From Bacteroidota bacterium (GTDB lineage: Bacteria > Bacteroidota > Bacteroidia > Bacteroidales > VadinHA17): DNA of 64,000 nucleotides. The position numbers and the translations under genes are program-made. Location of the stretch: contig JADKBL010000023.1 in NCBI GenBank assembly GCA_016718875.1, positions 1 through 64,000 of the forward strand, given 5' to 3'. How positions within the stretch are numbered: the stretch's first letter is position 1; each line of letters starts with the position of its first letter. The notes below the pieces were generated by a model. It was given only the letters and a program-made list of their open reading frames with translations. It was not told where the DNA came from and made no database searches. Positions 49,501 through 58,171 of this stretch are shown piece after piece.

Positions 49501-49693
49501 GGGAATAAACAAAATAGAAGTGAAGGTTATTGGCAGTCTTAGAAACCTCCAGGGACCACATCATTCAAAACCAAATCCGGGTTTTGTAACACCATGGACA
49601 TGGCGGAATATAGAAAAATACCCTTCAGGGAAAGATTACAGTTTCCTGGACTATGGATTATTTGAGGAGTTTGTGCTTCTGAAAAGTAAATAA
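46562..49693 (+). CDS. Large glycoside hydrolase-like lipoprotein (GH106-like)
   Basis: 1043 residues; lipobox LSYSC. The first 600 residues look like the barrel of GH106 alpha-L-rhamnosidases and relatives: GPLFVWNEKITKEEIDSFL, MKVWIYDENSYPSGFAGG, PGTFTDEPQ, FTGHYWEHEWPN, KLSETYGGSGWDLTF. Then follow DILVIEPSTSAWLY, a flavodoxin-like segment and two C-terminal beta-sandwich domains (FTASYHFTIRDNFDLTG; KINKIEVKV-like NKIEVKVIGSL). The exact GH family is inferred. A surface enzyme that removes deoxy sugars would suit the neighbouring sulfatase. Confidence 0.72.
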   Translation: MKSSFCRLSVLIPITILLISLSYSCKDNLPNEVEVNDFTTLSSLFNEPPAEYASGPLFVWNEKITKEEIDSFLISFKEQGIMQPFIHPRPGLVTEYLSDEWFDLYRYTVEKGKELGMKVWIYDENSYPSGFAGGHVPDQMPESYNQGQGLAMTKVEILPDTVGKYYLILKEENGTCSDITASVSSEKGKKGSYLLFAKTFNAKSDWYGGFNYVDLLLPGVTQKFIDITMTGYEKNIGSEFGATVPGTFTDEPQISSPGGIRWTPDLFDVFMKQWNYDLKPNLLSLYEEVGDWKKIRHNYTQTLLQLFIDRWAKPWYAYCEEKGLIFTGHYWEHEWPNMHLGGDNMAMYAWHQMPAIDMLFNQFNDSSSHAQFGNVRAVKELASAANQTGRQRKLSETYGGSGWDLTFRDMKRNGDWEYALGVNFMNQHLTYFTMAGARKYDYPPTFDYHEPWWNDYRYINEHYSRLGLSLSSGRQVNDILVIEPSTSAWLYDSYVKQNPKCHEIGQSFQTFITSLEKSQVEYDLGSENIMKDMGSVSGGKLKIGKISYSRVVIPPMTENLDKSTFELIRKFVSSGGTLLAFSEPSLINGSKNDELAKFFSDNSGKIFKAPSLTNDIITKQLAGKDIEFRVENGGTLYHHRRIMSDGQLIFLVNSDLEADLNGSFTVTGSEAAEMNTLTGEIFGYPSNKTEGKLSLSFSLPPAGSLLVFIPENGNNFVVPVKQIPSYPVASPFPVNVSRDRENALMIDFCDIDLGNGPVKDLHTFNAADTVFKHYGFVNDNPWNTSVQFRTNIIDRDTFNVNTGFTASYHFTIRDNFDLTGLKAVIERPWNWTVNVNGIEVQAEPRGWWLDRSMKVFSIGKIVKQGLNTITLKASPMKVHAEVEPVYLVGDFSLIPGEKGWIIKKPTGVYTMESWKEQEMPFYSWGVTYSRDFNIEKTEGDWAVKLNNWAGTIAEVRVNGTAADPIAFPPYTTDITGLVKPGINKIEVKVIGSLRNLQGPHHSKPNPGFVTPWTWRNIEKYPSGKDYSFLDYGLFEEFVLLKSK

Positions 49694-49710
49694 CTGCAAA
49701 TAAAGGAAAA

Positions 49711-49776
49711 GGCGACAGGCGACAGGCGACAGGGATAAATGACTTTCTTATTGCCATCAACCTGTTGCCTGTGCCC
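49711..49776. repeat. GGCGACAG tandem array with inverted arm (copy D1)
   Basis: Three copies of GGCGACA in a row, then an arm reading GGCACAGGCAACAGG on the other strand 35 bp later. A related array is at 63215-63252. Confidence 0.7.
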
Positions 49777-49949
49777 TCTTCTACTTTGACCGGTGTTTTA
49801 TCAACCACTGCTTATTTTATCGATTGCTCTTAAGTGATTCCCCCCCCCCCCCCCCCCCGGTTCTTTTTCGAATAGTTCTGAAATTCCAATCCAATCTGTT
49901 AATTATCACAAGATTATTTTAGACTTGTTGGATAAATCAATTATTTTTT

Positions 49950-49957
49950 TACTTTTG
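49950..49957 (+). promoter_or_regulatory. -7 promoter element of the FadL-type gene
   Basis: TACTTTTG matches TAnnTTTG, 110 bp before the ATG. A TTGTTG at 49925-49930 could be a weak -33. The 19-C run lies about 90 bp further upstream. Confidence 0.5.
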
Positions 49958-50067
49958 ACTCAATTTTTAAGAATGTTCACTGAAATTATCTCTAACTCTT
50001 AAAGCAAACCGTTAATACCGGATCGAGATCCAGCACTAACCTGAAAATTAAACTTAACTATCGAACT

Positions 50068-51693
50068 ATGAGAAAACTATTAACATTTATTGCTGCTATG
50101 TTAATTGCCGGCAATTTGCTTGCAGGCGGACTTGTTACCAACACCAACCAGAGTGCCATGTTCACTCGCCTACAGAACCGCAATGCCTCTACCGGTATTG
50201 ATGCAGTTTACTATAACCCTGCCGGTCTTACAAAGCTTGGCAATGGTTTTTTTGCTTCAATAAATAACCAGACGATTGGTCAGACAAAAACAGTGGGAAC
50301 AAATTTTCCCTGGATCGCCGGTTCTCCCAAAGATTATGTAGGGGATGTTAGCGCTCCTGTATACCCTGGAGTTTATGCAGCATATAATACCGGTAAATTG
50401 TCCTTCTCATTAGGCTTTAACCCGATTGGTGGTGGTGGTGGAGCTACATATGACAAAGGACTACCTTCATTCGAGATGCCAATTTCTGCACTTGTTCCGG
50501 GTCTTGTGGGTCAGGGAATCCCAACAACTGCCTATTCTGCAGATGTTTTCTTTGAAGGTTCCTCTGTATATTTTGGATATCAGGCAAACTTTGCCTATAA
50601 AGTAAACGATCAGTTATCACTTGGTGTAGGCATAAGGATTGTTTCTGCAAAGAATACGTATAATGGTTACATTAAAAATATTCAGATAAATCCAAATTAT
50701 CCGGCATTCGGAGCAAAATATAATGGATCTATGAATCCTGCTCCAGGTTTCTTTACTGACGGAAGCAGTATTCTCACCCAATTATCAGCCGGTTCAACTA
50801 CTGCTGCTTCAGGTCTGACAACAGCTATAGCTGGTGGTTTACCTGCGGCTACTCCTCTTACTGCCCTGCCAGCCGCCACACAGGCACAGGTTGCAACATT
50901 ACTTGGAGCTGCCGGAATAAGCACAACTGGAATGAATGTTGGAACAGCTGCTGCCACACTTACCGCTGTTGCTCCACAGTATGCTTCAAAATCTGCAGCT
51001 ATGGCCGCATATGCTGCTGCTACTCAGGATAAAGAGGTTGATGCTGAACAAACCGGAACTGGTTATACGCCAATCCTAAGTGCAAACTTTGCTCCATCTG
51101 ACAAAGTGAATATTTCTCTCAGATATGAATTTAAGACGAACCTTGATCTTACAACCAGTCTGATTGACAATAAAGGAGGAGGAATTTTTGTTGAAGGGAA
51201 AAAAATAATCGCTGATATGCCTGCTTTACTTGCAATTGGTGCTGAAATCAAACCAATGGATAAATTGAGTGTTGCAGCTTCATTTAACACCTATATGGAT
51301 AAAAAAGTTGACTATGATGGAAGTGAAACAGATGAAATCCTTATGATCGACCGTAACTTTCTCGAATACGGACTTGGTGTTGAATACGGCATCAGCGAAA
51401 AACTAAGGGCAAGTCTCGGTTGGGTAGCCACCAATACCGGAGTTCTTCCTGCTTATCAGACCGATCAGAGATACAGCACAAATACCAATTCGTTCGGAGC
51501 AGGTTTCGGATATCGTATTACACCGAAAATTGACCTTAACATTGGAGGCCAGTATACTTTCTATGATGAAGATGTTCAGGGATACTCTTATCCAAAACCA
51601 TCTACACCACTTTTCAGTTATGATCAGACATATAACAAGAAGACATGGATTGTTGCTGTTGGAGTTGATTTCTATTTCGGAAAAACAGAATAG
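50068..51693 (+). CDS. OmpP1/FadL/TodX-family outer-membrane protein
   Basis: 541 residues, signal peptide ending near LLAGG (residue 20). N-terminal NQSAMFTRLQNRNASTGIDAVYYNPAGL (as NASTGIDAVYYNPAGL) is the plug/hatch motif of FadL porins; the C-terminal half is beta-barrel strands ending in VAVGVDFYFGKTE, with a terminal aromatic near the end. FadL types import long-chain fatty acids or other hydrophobic compounds. Residues ~233-320 are an Ala/Thr-rich insertion not expected in the family, probably a surface loop. Confidence 0.88.
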   Translation: MRKLLTFIAAMLIAGNLLAGGLVTNTNQSAMFTRLQNRNASTGIDAVYYNPAGLTKLGNGFFASINNQTIGQTKTVGTNFPWIAGSPKDYVGDVSAPVYPGVYAAYNTGKLSFSLGFNPIGGGGGATYDKGLPSFEMPISALVPGLVGQGIPTTAYSADVFFEGSSVYFGYQANFAYKVNDQLSLGVGIRIVSAKNTYNGYIKNIQINPNYPAFGAKYNGSMNPAPGFFTDGSSILTQLSAGSTTAASGLTTAIAGGLPAATPLTALPAATQAQVATLLGAAGISTTGMNVGTAAATLTAVAPQYASKSAAMAAYAAATQDKEVDAEQTGTGYTPILSANFAPSDKVNISLRYEFKTNLDLTTSLIDNKGGGIFVEGKKIIADMPALLAIGAEIKPMDKLSVAASFNTYMDKKVDYDGSETDEILMIDRNFLEYGLGVEYGISEKLRASLGWVATNTGVLPAYQTDQRYSTNTNSFGAGFGYRITPKIDLNIGGQYTFYDEDVQGYSYPKPSTPLFSYDQTYNKKTWIVAVGVDFYFGKTE

Positions 51694-51715
51694 AAGACTA
51701 AATCGATTATATAAA

Positions 51716-51748
51716 AAGAGGGTGTCTCAAAAGGGCACCTTCTTTTTT
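51716..51748 (+). terminator. Terminator after the FadL-type gene
   Basis: AAGAGGGTGTC pairs with GGGCACCTTCTT through GGTG/CACC and flanking A-T and G-U pairs, with a CAAAA-type loop and a run of T to 51748. Confidence 0.7.
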
Positions 51749-51784
51749 GTTTATAAATGTTGATTGTTGTTAAAAAGAAGGGGG

Positions 51785-51860
51785 GATGCATTTGCTGGCG
51801 CGGATTTAGCGAAGCGTAATCCGTGCCTGTTATTATGGCAAAGCTTGGGGGGGTTGGGGG
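51785..51860. repeat. REP-like palindrome
   Basis: GCGCGGATTTAGCGAAGCG and TAATCCGTGC pair as an imperfect stem around AGCGAAGCG. A G-rich stretch (TTGGGGGGGTTGGGGG) adjoins it. It fills the gap between convergent genes. Confidence 0.6.
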
Positions 51861-52547
51861 TCAATACCTGATTCCCTGCAGATTTAGCTGTTCAATATAT
51901 ATCTTCCCTCCTCTTGAACTCATTGAACTCAGCTTCTTATACCATTCTCCTGCCTTTACAGTATTTCCGGTTTCTGTGGCAAGCTTTACAATATTATAAT
52001 AAACCAGGGCCCGGATTCCGTTATGTTTTGCCGATATATCTGCCATTTTAATAAAAGTATCCATTGCCTTTAGTGTCACTCCCCTCTCGGCCAGTGAAAA
52101 CCCTTCATCCAGCCTGCTGTTTAAGTATTCGTCAAGCACAATTCCGTAAAATGAAAAACAGTTTTCAGAACACTCCTCCTTTAAATCTATATAGACAGGT
52201 TCCCCGGTAAGTGGCGGAAATGTAAGTGTGAAACTTAGTTTTTCTCCCGGTTTCTTAAATATATAATTATCAGGACAAACCGGAATACCGGTAGTAGTTA
52301 TCACTTTCAGTTTATTTCCTGAAGGATCTGTAATATATATCTTTCTGTCTGCACAGAATGTCCCATTTTCTATCCGGTTCTCAATCGTAAAACTTACGAC
52401 TGTTTTCTCCTTCGTTATCTCAATCCTGTTAATATCAAGTGTTTCATGACTCTTGAGTCCAAAATTTGGATTTACTACAGTTTGCGACTTAAGTGATGCG
52501 GAAAAAACAAACATCAGGAATACGGCAAATAAAAGCTTTGTACTCAT
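51861..52547 (-). CDS. Secreted protein of unknown function
   Basis: 228 residues with a signal peptide (MSTKLLFAVFLMFVFSASLKS). A beta-rich N-terminal domain (INRIEITKEKTVVSFTIENR, FCADRKIYITDPSGNKLK, then FPPLTGEPVYIDLKEE) is followed by a helical C-terminal part that resembles TPR units (SLAERGVTLKAMDTFIKMA, AGEWYKKLSSM). Four cysteines suit a periplasmic protein. No family recognised. It is divergent from the TonB receptor and shares the promoter region that contains the Pho-box-like array, so it may be co-regulated. Confidence 0.7.
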   Translation of the reverse strand: MSTKLLFAVFLMFVFSASLKSQTVVNPNFGLKSHETLDINRIEITKEKTVVSFTIENRIENGTFCADRKIYITDPSGNKLKVITTTGIPVCPDNYIFKKPGEKLSFTLTFPPLTGEPVYIDLKEECSENCFSFYGIVLDEYLNSRLDEGFSLAERGVTLKAMDTFIKMADISAKHNGIRALVYYNIVKLATETGNTVKAGEWYKKLSSMSSRGGKIYIEQLNLQGIRY

Positions 52548-52585
52548 ACCTTTCTAATTATTGAAGTGCAAAATAACAATATTCT

Positions 52586-52652
52586 GTAACATTTTGGTAA
52601 CGGTTTCTTAATCTGTCCTTAACCCTAACGTAACAATATCATCGGACTTTTG
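52586..52652 (+). promoter_or_regulatory. Pho-box-like array (five hexamers, 11-bp period) and promoter
   Basis: GTAACA (52586), GTAACG (52597), TTAATC (52608), TTAACC (52619) and GTAACA (52630) start exactly 11 bp apart, the helical period used by PhoB and PhoP dimers. GACTTTTG at 52645-52652 is one mismatch from TAnnTTTG and lies 9 nt after the array, where an activator would replace the -33 element. The TonB receptor start is 40 bp further on. Confidence 0.75.
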
Positions 52653-52691
52653 TACCGGCAAACATTATGAACATAACTAAGTTTTTTTAAA

Positions 52692-55561
52692 ATGAAATTA
52701 TTAATGGTACAAAAGACGATCCTTGTCCTATTTATGCTTCTCTTATCCTCAACATTGCTTATTGCACAAACCGGCTCAATTGATGGAAAAGCCACAGACA
52801 AGAAGACAAATGAAGCGCTCATAGGTGTAATGGTAACTATTGATGGCACAACCATGGGTGCTGCAGCTGACCTTGATGGTCACTTTGTAATTCCAAATGT
52901 AAAACCTGGAAAATACAAGGTAAGAGCATCTTATATCTCATACGATCCAATAATATTTGAAGACGTTGTTGTAGCTGCAGGAAAAACAACAACTCTCCCC
53001 GTAGTAATGTCAGAAAACACTGTTGCCCTTAAGGAGGTAACTATTACCGGTGTCAAAAAGACCAATACTGATGTTTCAATGATAAATACAACCAGGATGA
53101 GTCCTCTGGTCTCAATTGGGGTATCAGGTCAGCAGATCCTTCGCTCACAGGACAGAGATGCTTCAGAAGTCATTAAGAGACTTCCAGGTACAACTATCAT
53201 TGATGACAGATTTATTGTAGTACGTGGTCTTTCGCAGAGATATAATGCAGTATGGCTCAATAATACTGCAACGCCCAGCTCGGAAGCTGATGTAAAAGCA
53301 TTCTCCTTTGATGTTATTCCTGCATCAATGATTGAGAATATGATGATAATTAAATCCCCTGCGCCTGAACTTCCGGCTGATTTTTCAGGAGGATTTGTGA
53401 AAATAACAACTGTAAACCTTCCGGAGAAGAATTCATTCTTTGTCTCTTATGGAACCGGCGTAGGACAGGGAACAACCTTTGAAGAATCAAATAAGTATCA
53501 GCCCAGCAGTACTGACTGGCTCGGATTCGACAACGGATACAGGGACCTGCCGAAAGAAATGCCGGCTCATCTTAATTCATATGAGAATGCTACTAATCCT
53601 GAAATTAAAAAAAGGATTACTGAGATGGGAAGGGCGCTTAATAAGACATGGTCTCCGGTTGATGGAAAAGCAATACCAGACCAGCGATTCTCATTGGGAT
53701 TCAATAAAAGATTCAAGAGTGGTTCACAAACATTTGGAAACGTAACATCCGTTACATACAGCAATGTATCAAACTACGACCGCATCAATAATAATACATA
53801 TTCGATATATAATTTCAGGGAGGACAAATCATCATATCTTGATGAGTTCTACGATGATCAATACACCAATACGGTGAAAGCAGGTATACTTCATAACTGG
53901 GCATGGTACCCTGCCAATGGACAAAAGATAGAATTCCGCAACCTGCTCAACCAGATTGGCTCTAACAGGTACAGTGAAAGAGAAGGCCGTGAATGGTATA
54001 ATAATGGCCGTTATATCAGATCGAATGAAAACAAATATATGAACAGGTCGATCTATTCAGGTCAGCTTGCAGGTGAACATTCATTGAATGGCGACAATAC
54101 TTCAAAGATAGATTGGGTGGCAGGATATGCCTTATCAAACAAGAATGAACCAGATATTAAGCGAACACGGTATATAAGGGATGAAGCAGATACCACTCAA
54201 TATTTCATGCTTTTTGGCGATAATGCAGACCTCTCCTCCCAGTCACAAATGTGGTTAAACCTTAATGAAAACCTGATAACCGCATCAGTAAACTTTACAA
54301 AGGAGTTCAACTTTTCAGGTTTTAATCCGGAGATTAAAGCCGGTGTTTACTTCGAGAACAAACAGAGGGAATTTCATTCCAGAAACTTTGGCTGGGCTAC
54401 TGCCAGCAATCAGTCTGATTTCGATATTACAACATTACCGACAGAAGATATTTTCGTTGATAATAATATCAATCTTACAGATGGTGTAAGACTTACTGAA
54501 GTCACATCACCTTCAGATTCATACAATGCTTCAAATAAACAGATTTCAGGATATCTCTCTGCAAAGTTGCCGATTACTTCTTATATAAGTCTTTACACAG
54601 GACTACGTTTAGAGAAAAATACTCAAACTCTTGACAGTTACAGACAGGGTACAACTATTCCTGTAAATGTTGTCAGAGACACTATTAACCTGTTTCCATC
54701 AGCAAATATCGCCTTTAACCTCGGTGAGAAAAACCTGTTGAGGGCTGCGTATGGATTATCAGTTAACAGACCGGAATTCAGGGAACTTGCTCCATTTTAT
54801 TTCGTTGATTTTGACCTTAATGCAGGAATCTATGGTAATCCTTCCATAAAGCAGTCATATATACATAATATAGACCTGCGTTTCGAACATTATCCTTCTC
54901 CGAATGAAACTTTCAATATCGGTCTATTTTACAAGCATTTCAGCAATCCGATAGAGATGACAATTATGGGAAACAGCCCTACGCAGTATTCATTCGAGAA
55001 TGTTACTTCAGCATACAGTTATGGAATTGAAACGGATGTCAGGAAATCACTCGGATTCATATCAGGAGCAGAGAACTTTCACTAATCCTGAATGCTGCAC
55101 TTATTAAGAGTAAAGTTCAGTTCGATGAGGGAGACCTGAACAGGGACAGACCACTCCAGGGACAATCGCCATATATGGTTAATGCCGGTCTTTTCTATTA
55201 CAACGATAATAATGGACTGATGATAACCGCTATGTACAACATCATAGGAAAAAGGATCGTTGCTGTTGGAAGACCATCTCCAAACGAATGGGAAGATATC
55301 CCCAATATTTATGAAATGCCAAGAAACCTCTTCGATCTGGCTATTAGCAAAAAACTCAATGACAATTTTGAGATAAAACTGGGACTGAAAGATCTGCTGA
55401 ATGAACAGTTTAAAACGATTCAGACAGTTAATACTACCGTAAATATGGCTGATCTTACAGGCGGAACTGATACCAACACAAAACATTTTAAAAGGGATCA
55501 GATTGTAAAAGCCTATCAGCCGGGTCGTTATTTCACACTGGGGATAACATACAAATTTTAA
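52692..55561 (+). CDS. TonB-dependent receptor with CarboxypepD_reg-like domain (one frameshift)
   Basis: Outer-membrane active transporter. Signal peptide (about 1-25, ending LLIAQ), then the SusC-type N-terminal CarboxypepD_reg-like domain (GSIDGKATDKKTNEALIGV, then FVIPNVKPGKYKVRASYISY), the plug (SEVIKRLPGTTIIDDRFIVVRG, split here as SEVIKRLPG and RFIVVRG; ADFSGGFVKITT) and the barrel. The frame breaks near 55078 through loss of a T in AACTTTTCA; it continues SLILNAALIKSKVQFDEG and ends LGITYKF with the terminal Phe. Restored length about 956. No SusD follows, so it is not a classical glycan receptor. The upstream Pho box and downstream PhoBR pair suggest uptake of a phosphate-containing compound. 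Confidence 0.9.
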
Positions 55562-55602
55562 AAAATAAGGACAGTAAAAAAAACAAATTAAAACACTCAA
55601 AC

Positions 55603-57213
55603 ATGAAAAGAAATTCTTACAGGACAACAAAATTACTTAGTTTAATTACAGGATTAATTATCCTAATCACATCTTGTGCTAAGGATGATATTATTGTAAC
55701 TGCACTTACACTGGACAAGACAAATGCTACAGTTGCGATCGGAAGTACAGCAACAATTTCTACATTTTTAACACCTGCTGATGCAACAAATCAGAATGTG
55801 GAGTGGAGGTCTTCCAATAAAGCAGTTGCAACAGTTGCGGATGGAATTGCAACAGGAGTCGCATTAGGAACAACAACCATTACTGCTATTTCCCAGTCTG
55901 ATACAACTATTCAGGCTTCATGTGAAATACGTGTCATACCTTCTTCAGGGATGACTGTTGTAACTGTATCAGGTGACATAGCTGCAAATACTACATGGAC
56001 TTCAGATAAAATCTATGTTTTATCCGGTTATGTTTATGTGAAAAATGCAACTCTTACTATAAATCCCGGAACACTCATAAAAGGTCTTTCTGGTACCAAG
56101 GCAACTCTGATAATTGAAAAAGGTTCCCAGATCATAGCCAAGGGCACAGCAAGTCAGCCAATTGTATTTACATCCGACAAACCCAAAGGACAGCGTTCAT
56201 ACGGTGACTGGGGCGGATTGGTAATCTGCGGCAACGGATTGACAAACAAGCATGATGGCGGAATAGCCGGAAATGGTGTTGCAGAGGGTGGTATAGGTTC
56301 AACATACGGTGGTACCAATGCTACTGATAATTCAGGTACTCTCCAGTATGTCAGAATTGAATTCCCAGGAATTCCACTTACTGCCACAGCTAACAGTGAG
56401 ATCAATGGTCTTACACTATATGCTGTTGGTTCAGGTACTACAATTGATCATGTACAGGTTTCATTCTCCGGAGATGATTCATTTGAATGGTTTGGAGGAA
56501 GTGTAAACAGCAAGTACCTTGTTGCGTTCAGGGGCTGGGATGATGACTGGGATACCGATAACGGATTTAATGGTAAAGTACAGTTTTTTGCCAGTCTTCG
56601 TGACCCTGCTGTAGCAGACCAGTCACAGTCGAACGGATTTGAATCTGATAATGATTCAGATGGCTCTACTCTTTCACCTTTTACAATGCCACTTTTTGTT
56701 AACGGAACTGTAATAGGACCTTTAAAAACTCCGACAACAACTATTCATACACTCTATCGCCATGCAATGCAGCTCCGCAGAGGTACGCGTACATCTATTT
56801 ATAATACAGTTTTTGCAGGATGGCCAAAAGGGTTGTTCATTGATGGTGCAAAAGGCGACTCTCCTGCCCAGGCAACTGCGAATACCTTACAGATTGAAAA
56901 ATCAGTAATGGCGGGTATGACAGAAAATTACGTTGTAACCAGTCTTCCGGACGCAGAATCATGGTATCTTGCAACATCAAGAGGCAATGAGGTTAAAGCA
57001 ACCAATGATCTGTTATTGCTGACAGATCCGTTCAATCTTACAGCTCCTAACTTCCTTCCCTCATCAACTTCTCCTTTGCTTACAGGAGCATCATTTACCA
57101 ATTCAAGATTAACGGATTCATTCTTTACATCTGTTGCTTACAGGGGTGCATTCGGAACAACCGACTGGACAAAAGGATGGTGTAATTTTGATCCTCAAAA
57201 TACTGACTACTAA
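55603..57213 (+). CDS. Lipoprotein with Ig-like (BIG2) and beta-helix domains
   Basis: 536 residues; lipobox LITSC. Residues ~35-115 form a bacterial Ig-like group 2 domain (TLDKTNATVAIGSTATIS, VEWRSSNKAVATV, GTTTITAIS). The rest looks like a right-handed beta-helix: TLTINPGTLIKG, RSYGDWGGLVICGNG, TTIDHVQVSFSGDDSFEWFG, AFRGWDDDWDTDNGF. It follows the TonB receptor by 41 bp, so it may be the surface lipoprotein partner (in place of SusD). It ends with a strong terminator. Confidence 0.82.
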   Translation: MKRNSYRTTKLLSLITGLIILITSCAKDDIIVTALTLDKTNATVAIGSTATISTFLTPADATNQNVEWRSSNKAVATVADGIATGVALGTTTITAISQSDTTIQASCEIRVIPSSGMTVVTVSGDIAANTTWTSDKIYVLSGYVYVKNATLTINPGTLIKGLSGTKATLIIEKGSQIIAKGTASQPIVFTSDKPKGQRSYGDWGGLVICGNGLTNKHDGGIAGNGVAEGGIGSTYGGTNATDNSGTLQYVRIEFPGIPLTATANSEINGLTLYAVGSGTTIDHVQVSFSGDDSFEWFGGSVNSKYLVAFRGWDDDWDTDNGFNGKVQFFASLRDPAVADQSQSNGFESDNDSDGSTLSPFTMPLFVNGTVIGPLKTPTTTIHTLYRHAMQLRRGTRTSIYNTVFAGWPKGLFIDGAKGDSPAQATANTLQIEKSVMAGMTENYVVTSLPDAESWYLATSRGNEVKATNDLLLLTDPFNLTAPNFLPSSTSPLLTGASFTNSRLTDSFFTSVAYRGAFGTTDWTKGWCNFDPQNTDY

Positions 57214-57270
57214 CAACCATTATCCGGACAAAACTTATTTTGTTCTGCTTAGTGTGTTCGTTTGCCCGGG

Positions 57271-57299
57271 GGCTGATCGCAAGATCAGCCTTCTTTTTT
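57271..57299 (+). terminator. Terminator after the TonB-lipoprotein operon
   Basis: GGCTGATC (57271-57278) with GATCAGCC (57283-57290), a GCAA tetraloop and a T-rich tail (57291-57299). Confidence 0.92.
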
Positions 57300-57355
57300 G
57301 TAACATTTATATAACACTCACATATGTTTTGTAACAATAATTGCACTTACCTTTG
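57300..57355 (+). promoter_or_regulatory. Promoter of the PhoB-like gene with partial Pho-box-like repeats
   Basis: GTAACA at 57300 and ATAACA at 57311 are 11 bp apart; a further GTAACA at 57331 is out of that period. TACCTTTG at 57348-57355 is a perfect TAnnTTTG -7 element, and TTTG at 57328-57331 lies 16 nt upstream. This suits autoregulation of the two-component system but is weaker than the array at 52586. Confidence 0.55.
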
Positions 57356-57392
57356 CAGAAGACAGAATATCAGACATTAATCCTGAATAAAA

Positions 57393-58079
57393 ATGGACCT
57401 TAAAGGAAAACGCATTCTGATTGTTGACGACGAAGAGGATCTCTGTGAGATTCTTCAGTATAACCTCAGCAATGAAGGTTATAAAACAGATATAGCCCAT
57501 TCTGCTGAGGATGCACTAAAAAAACGACTTGAGGAATATGACCTGTTGATGCTCGATGTGATGATGGGCCAGATGTCGGGTTTTAAGCTCGCTGATAAAC
57601 TGAGGAAAGAGATGGGGAATAATGTTCCCGTGATTTTTCTTACCGCTAAAGATACTGAAAATGATATACTTACAGGATTCAGCATTGGTGCTGATGACTA
57701 TATTACAAAACCTTTTTCTGTTAATGAATTAACAGCAAGAGTGAAAGCAGTTCTGAAACGAACCAACTCTGCTAAAAATAAAAGTCTTCCAATTGCAAAG
57801 TTCGGGGAAATACAACTTGACACAGCCCGAAAGAGAGTGATTGTAAATGATGAGAAAATTGAACTCACCAAGAAGGAATATGAAATTCTAAGACTTCTGC
57901 TCGAGAATCCCACAAAGGTTTATTCCAGAGAGGATATACTTAGACTGATCTGGGGGTCAGATGTAATTGTGACAGACCGTACAGTCGATGTAAATATTAC
58001 CAGGCTGAGGACCAAACTTGGTAAATATGGTCAGAATCTTAAGAATAAAACCGGCTATGGTTACTTTTTTGAATTCTGA
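57393..58079 (+). CDS. OmpR/PhoB-family response regulator
   Basis: 228 residues. Receiver domain with acidic D12-D13, phosphorylated Asp55 in LLMLDVMMG, and ADDYITKPF with the conserved Lys. The winged-helix DNA-binding domain has IELTKKEYEILRLLLENP, VYSREDILRLIWG and RTVDVNITRLRTKLG. The next gene, after a repeat, is its histidine kinase. With a Pho-box-like array at the neighbouring TonB operon, a PhoB-like role in phosphate limitation is the favoured reading. Confidence 0.9.
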   Translation: MDLKGKRILIVDDEEDLCEILQYNLSNEGYKTDIAHSAEDALKKRLEEYDLLMLDVMMGQMSGFKLADKLRKEMGNNVPVIFLTAKDTENDILTGFSIGADDYITKPFSVNELTARVKAVLKRTNSAKNKSLPIAKFGEIQLDTARKRVIVNDEKIELTKKEYEILRLLLENPTKVYSREDILRLIWGSDVIVTDRTVDVNITRLRTKLGKYGQNLKNKTGYGYFFEF

Positions 58080-58081
58080 AA

Positions 58082-58115
58082 AACATCCCCCTGCCCCCTT
58101 CAAAGGGGGAATTGA
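58082..58115. repeat. Dispersed C-rich palindrome (copy A4)
   Basis: ACATCCCCCTGCCCCCTTC and AAAGGGGGAATTG, near-identical to the copy at 40981. It lies between the response regulator and its kinase and could form a hairpin in their shared mRNA. Confidence 0.8.
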
Positions 58116-58171
58116 AGAAACAAAACTCAATCACAACAAGAAAAATGATTTTATAAATTTGTAATGCTATA

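Larger units (their letters stand above)
49694..50067. other. 374-bp intergenic region with repeat and poly-C tract
   Basis: It holds no gene. 49711-49735 is a tandem GGCGACAG-type array with an inverted partner (CCTGTTGCCTGTGCC) at 49761-49776, so a hairpin is possible. 49840-49858 is an uninterrupted run of 19 C. 49950-49957 is a TAnnTTTG promoter element for the downstream porin gene. Confidence 0.8.

Noticed and set aside
49694..50067. Small RNA gene in the intergenic region
   Set aside because: Only repeat, poly-C and promoter signals are visible; there is no promoter-terminator pair enclosing a short transcript.
50697..50957. Minus-strand Ala/Val-rich ORF inside the FadL-type gene
   Set aside because: It arises from the Ala/Thr-rich insertion read backwards and has no start context.
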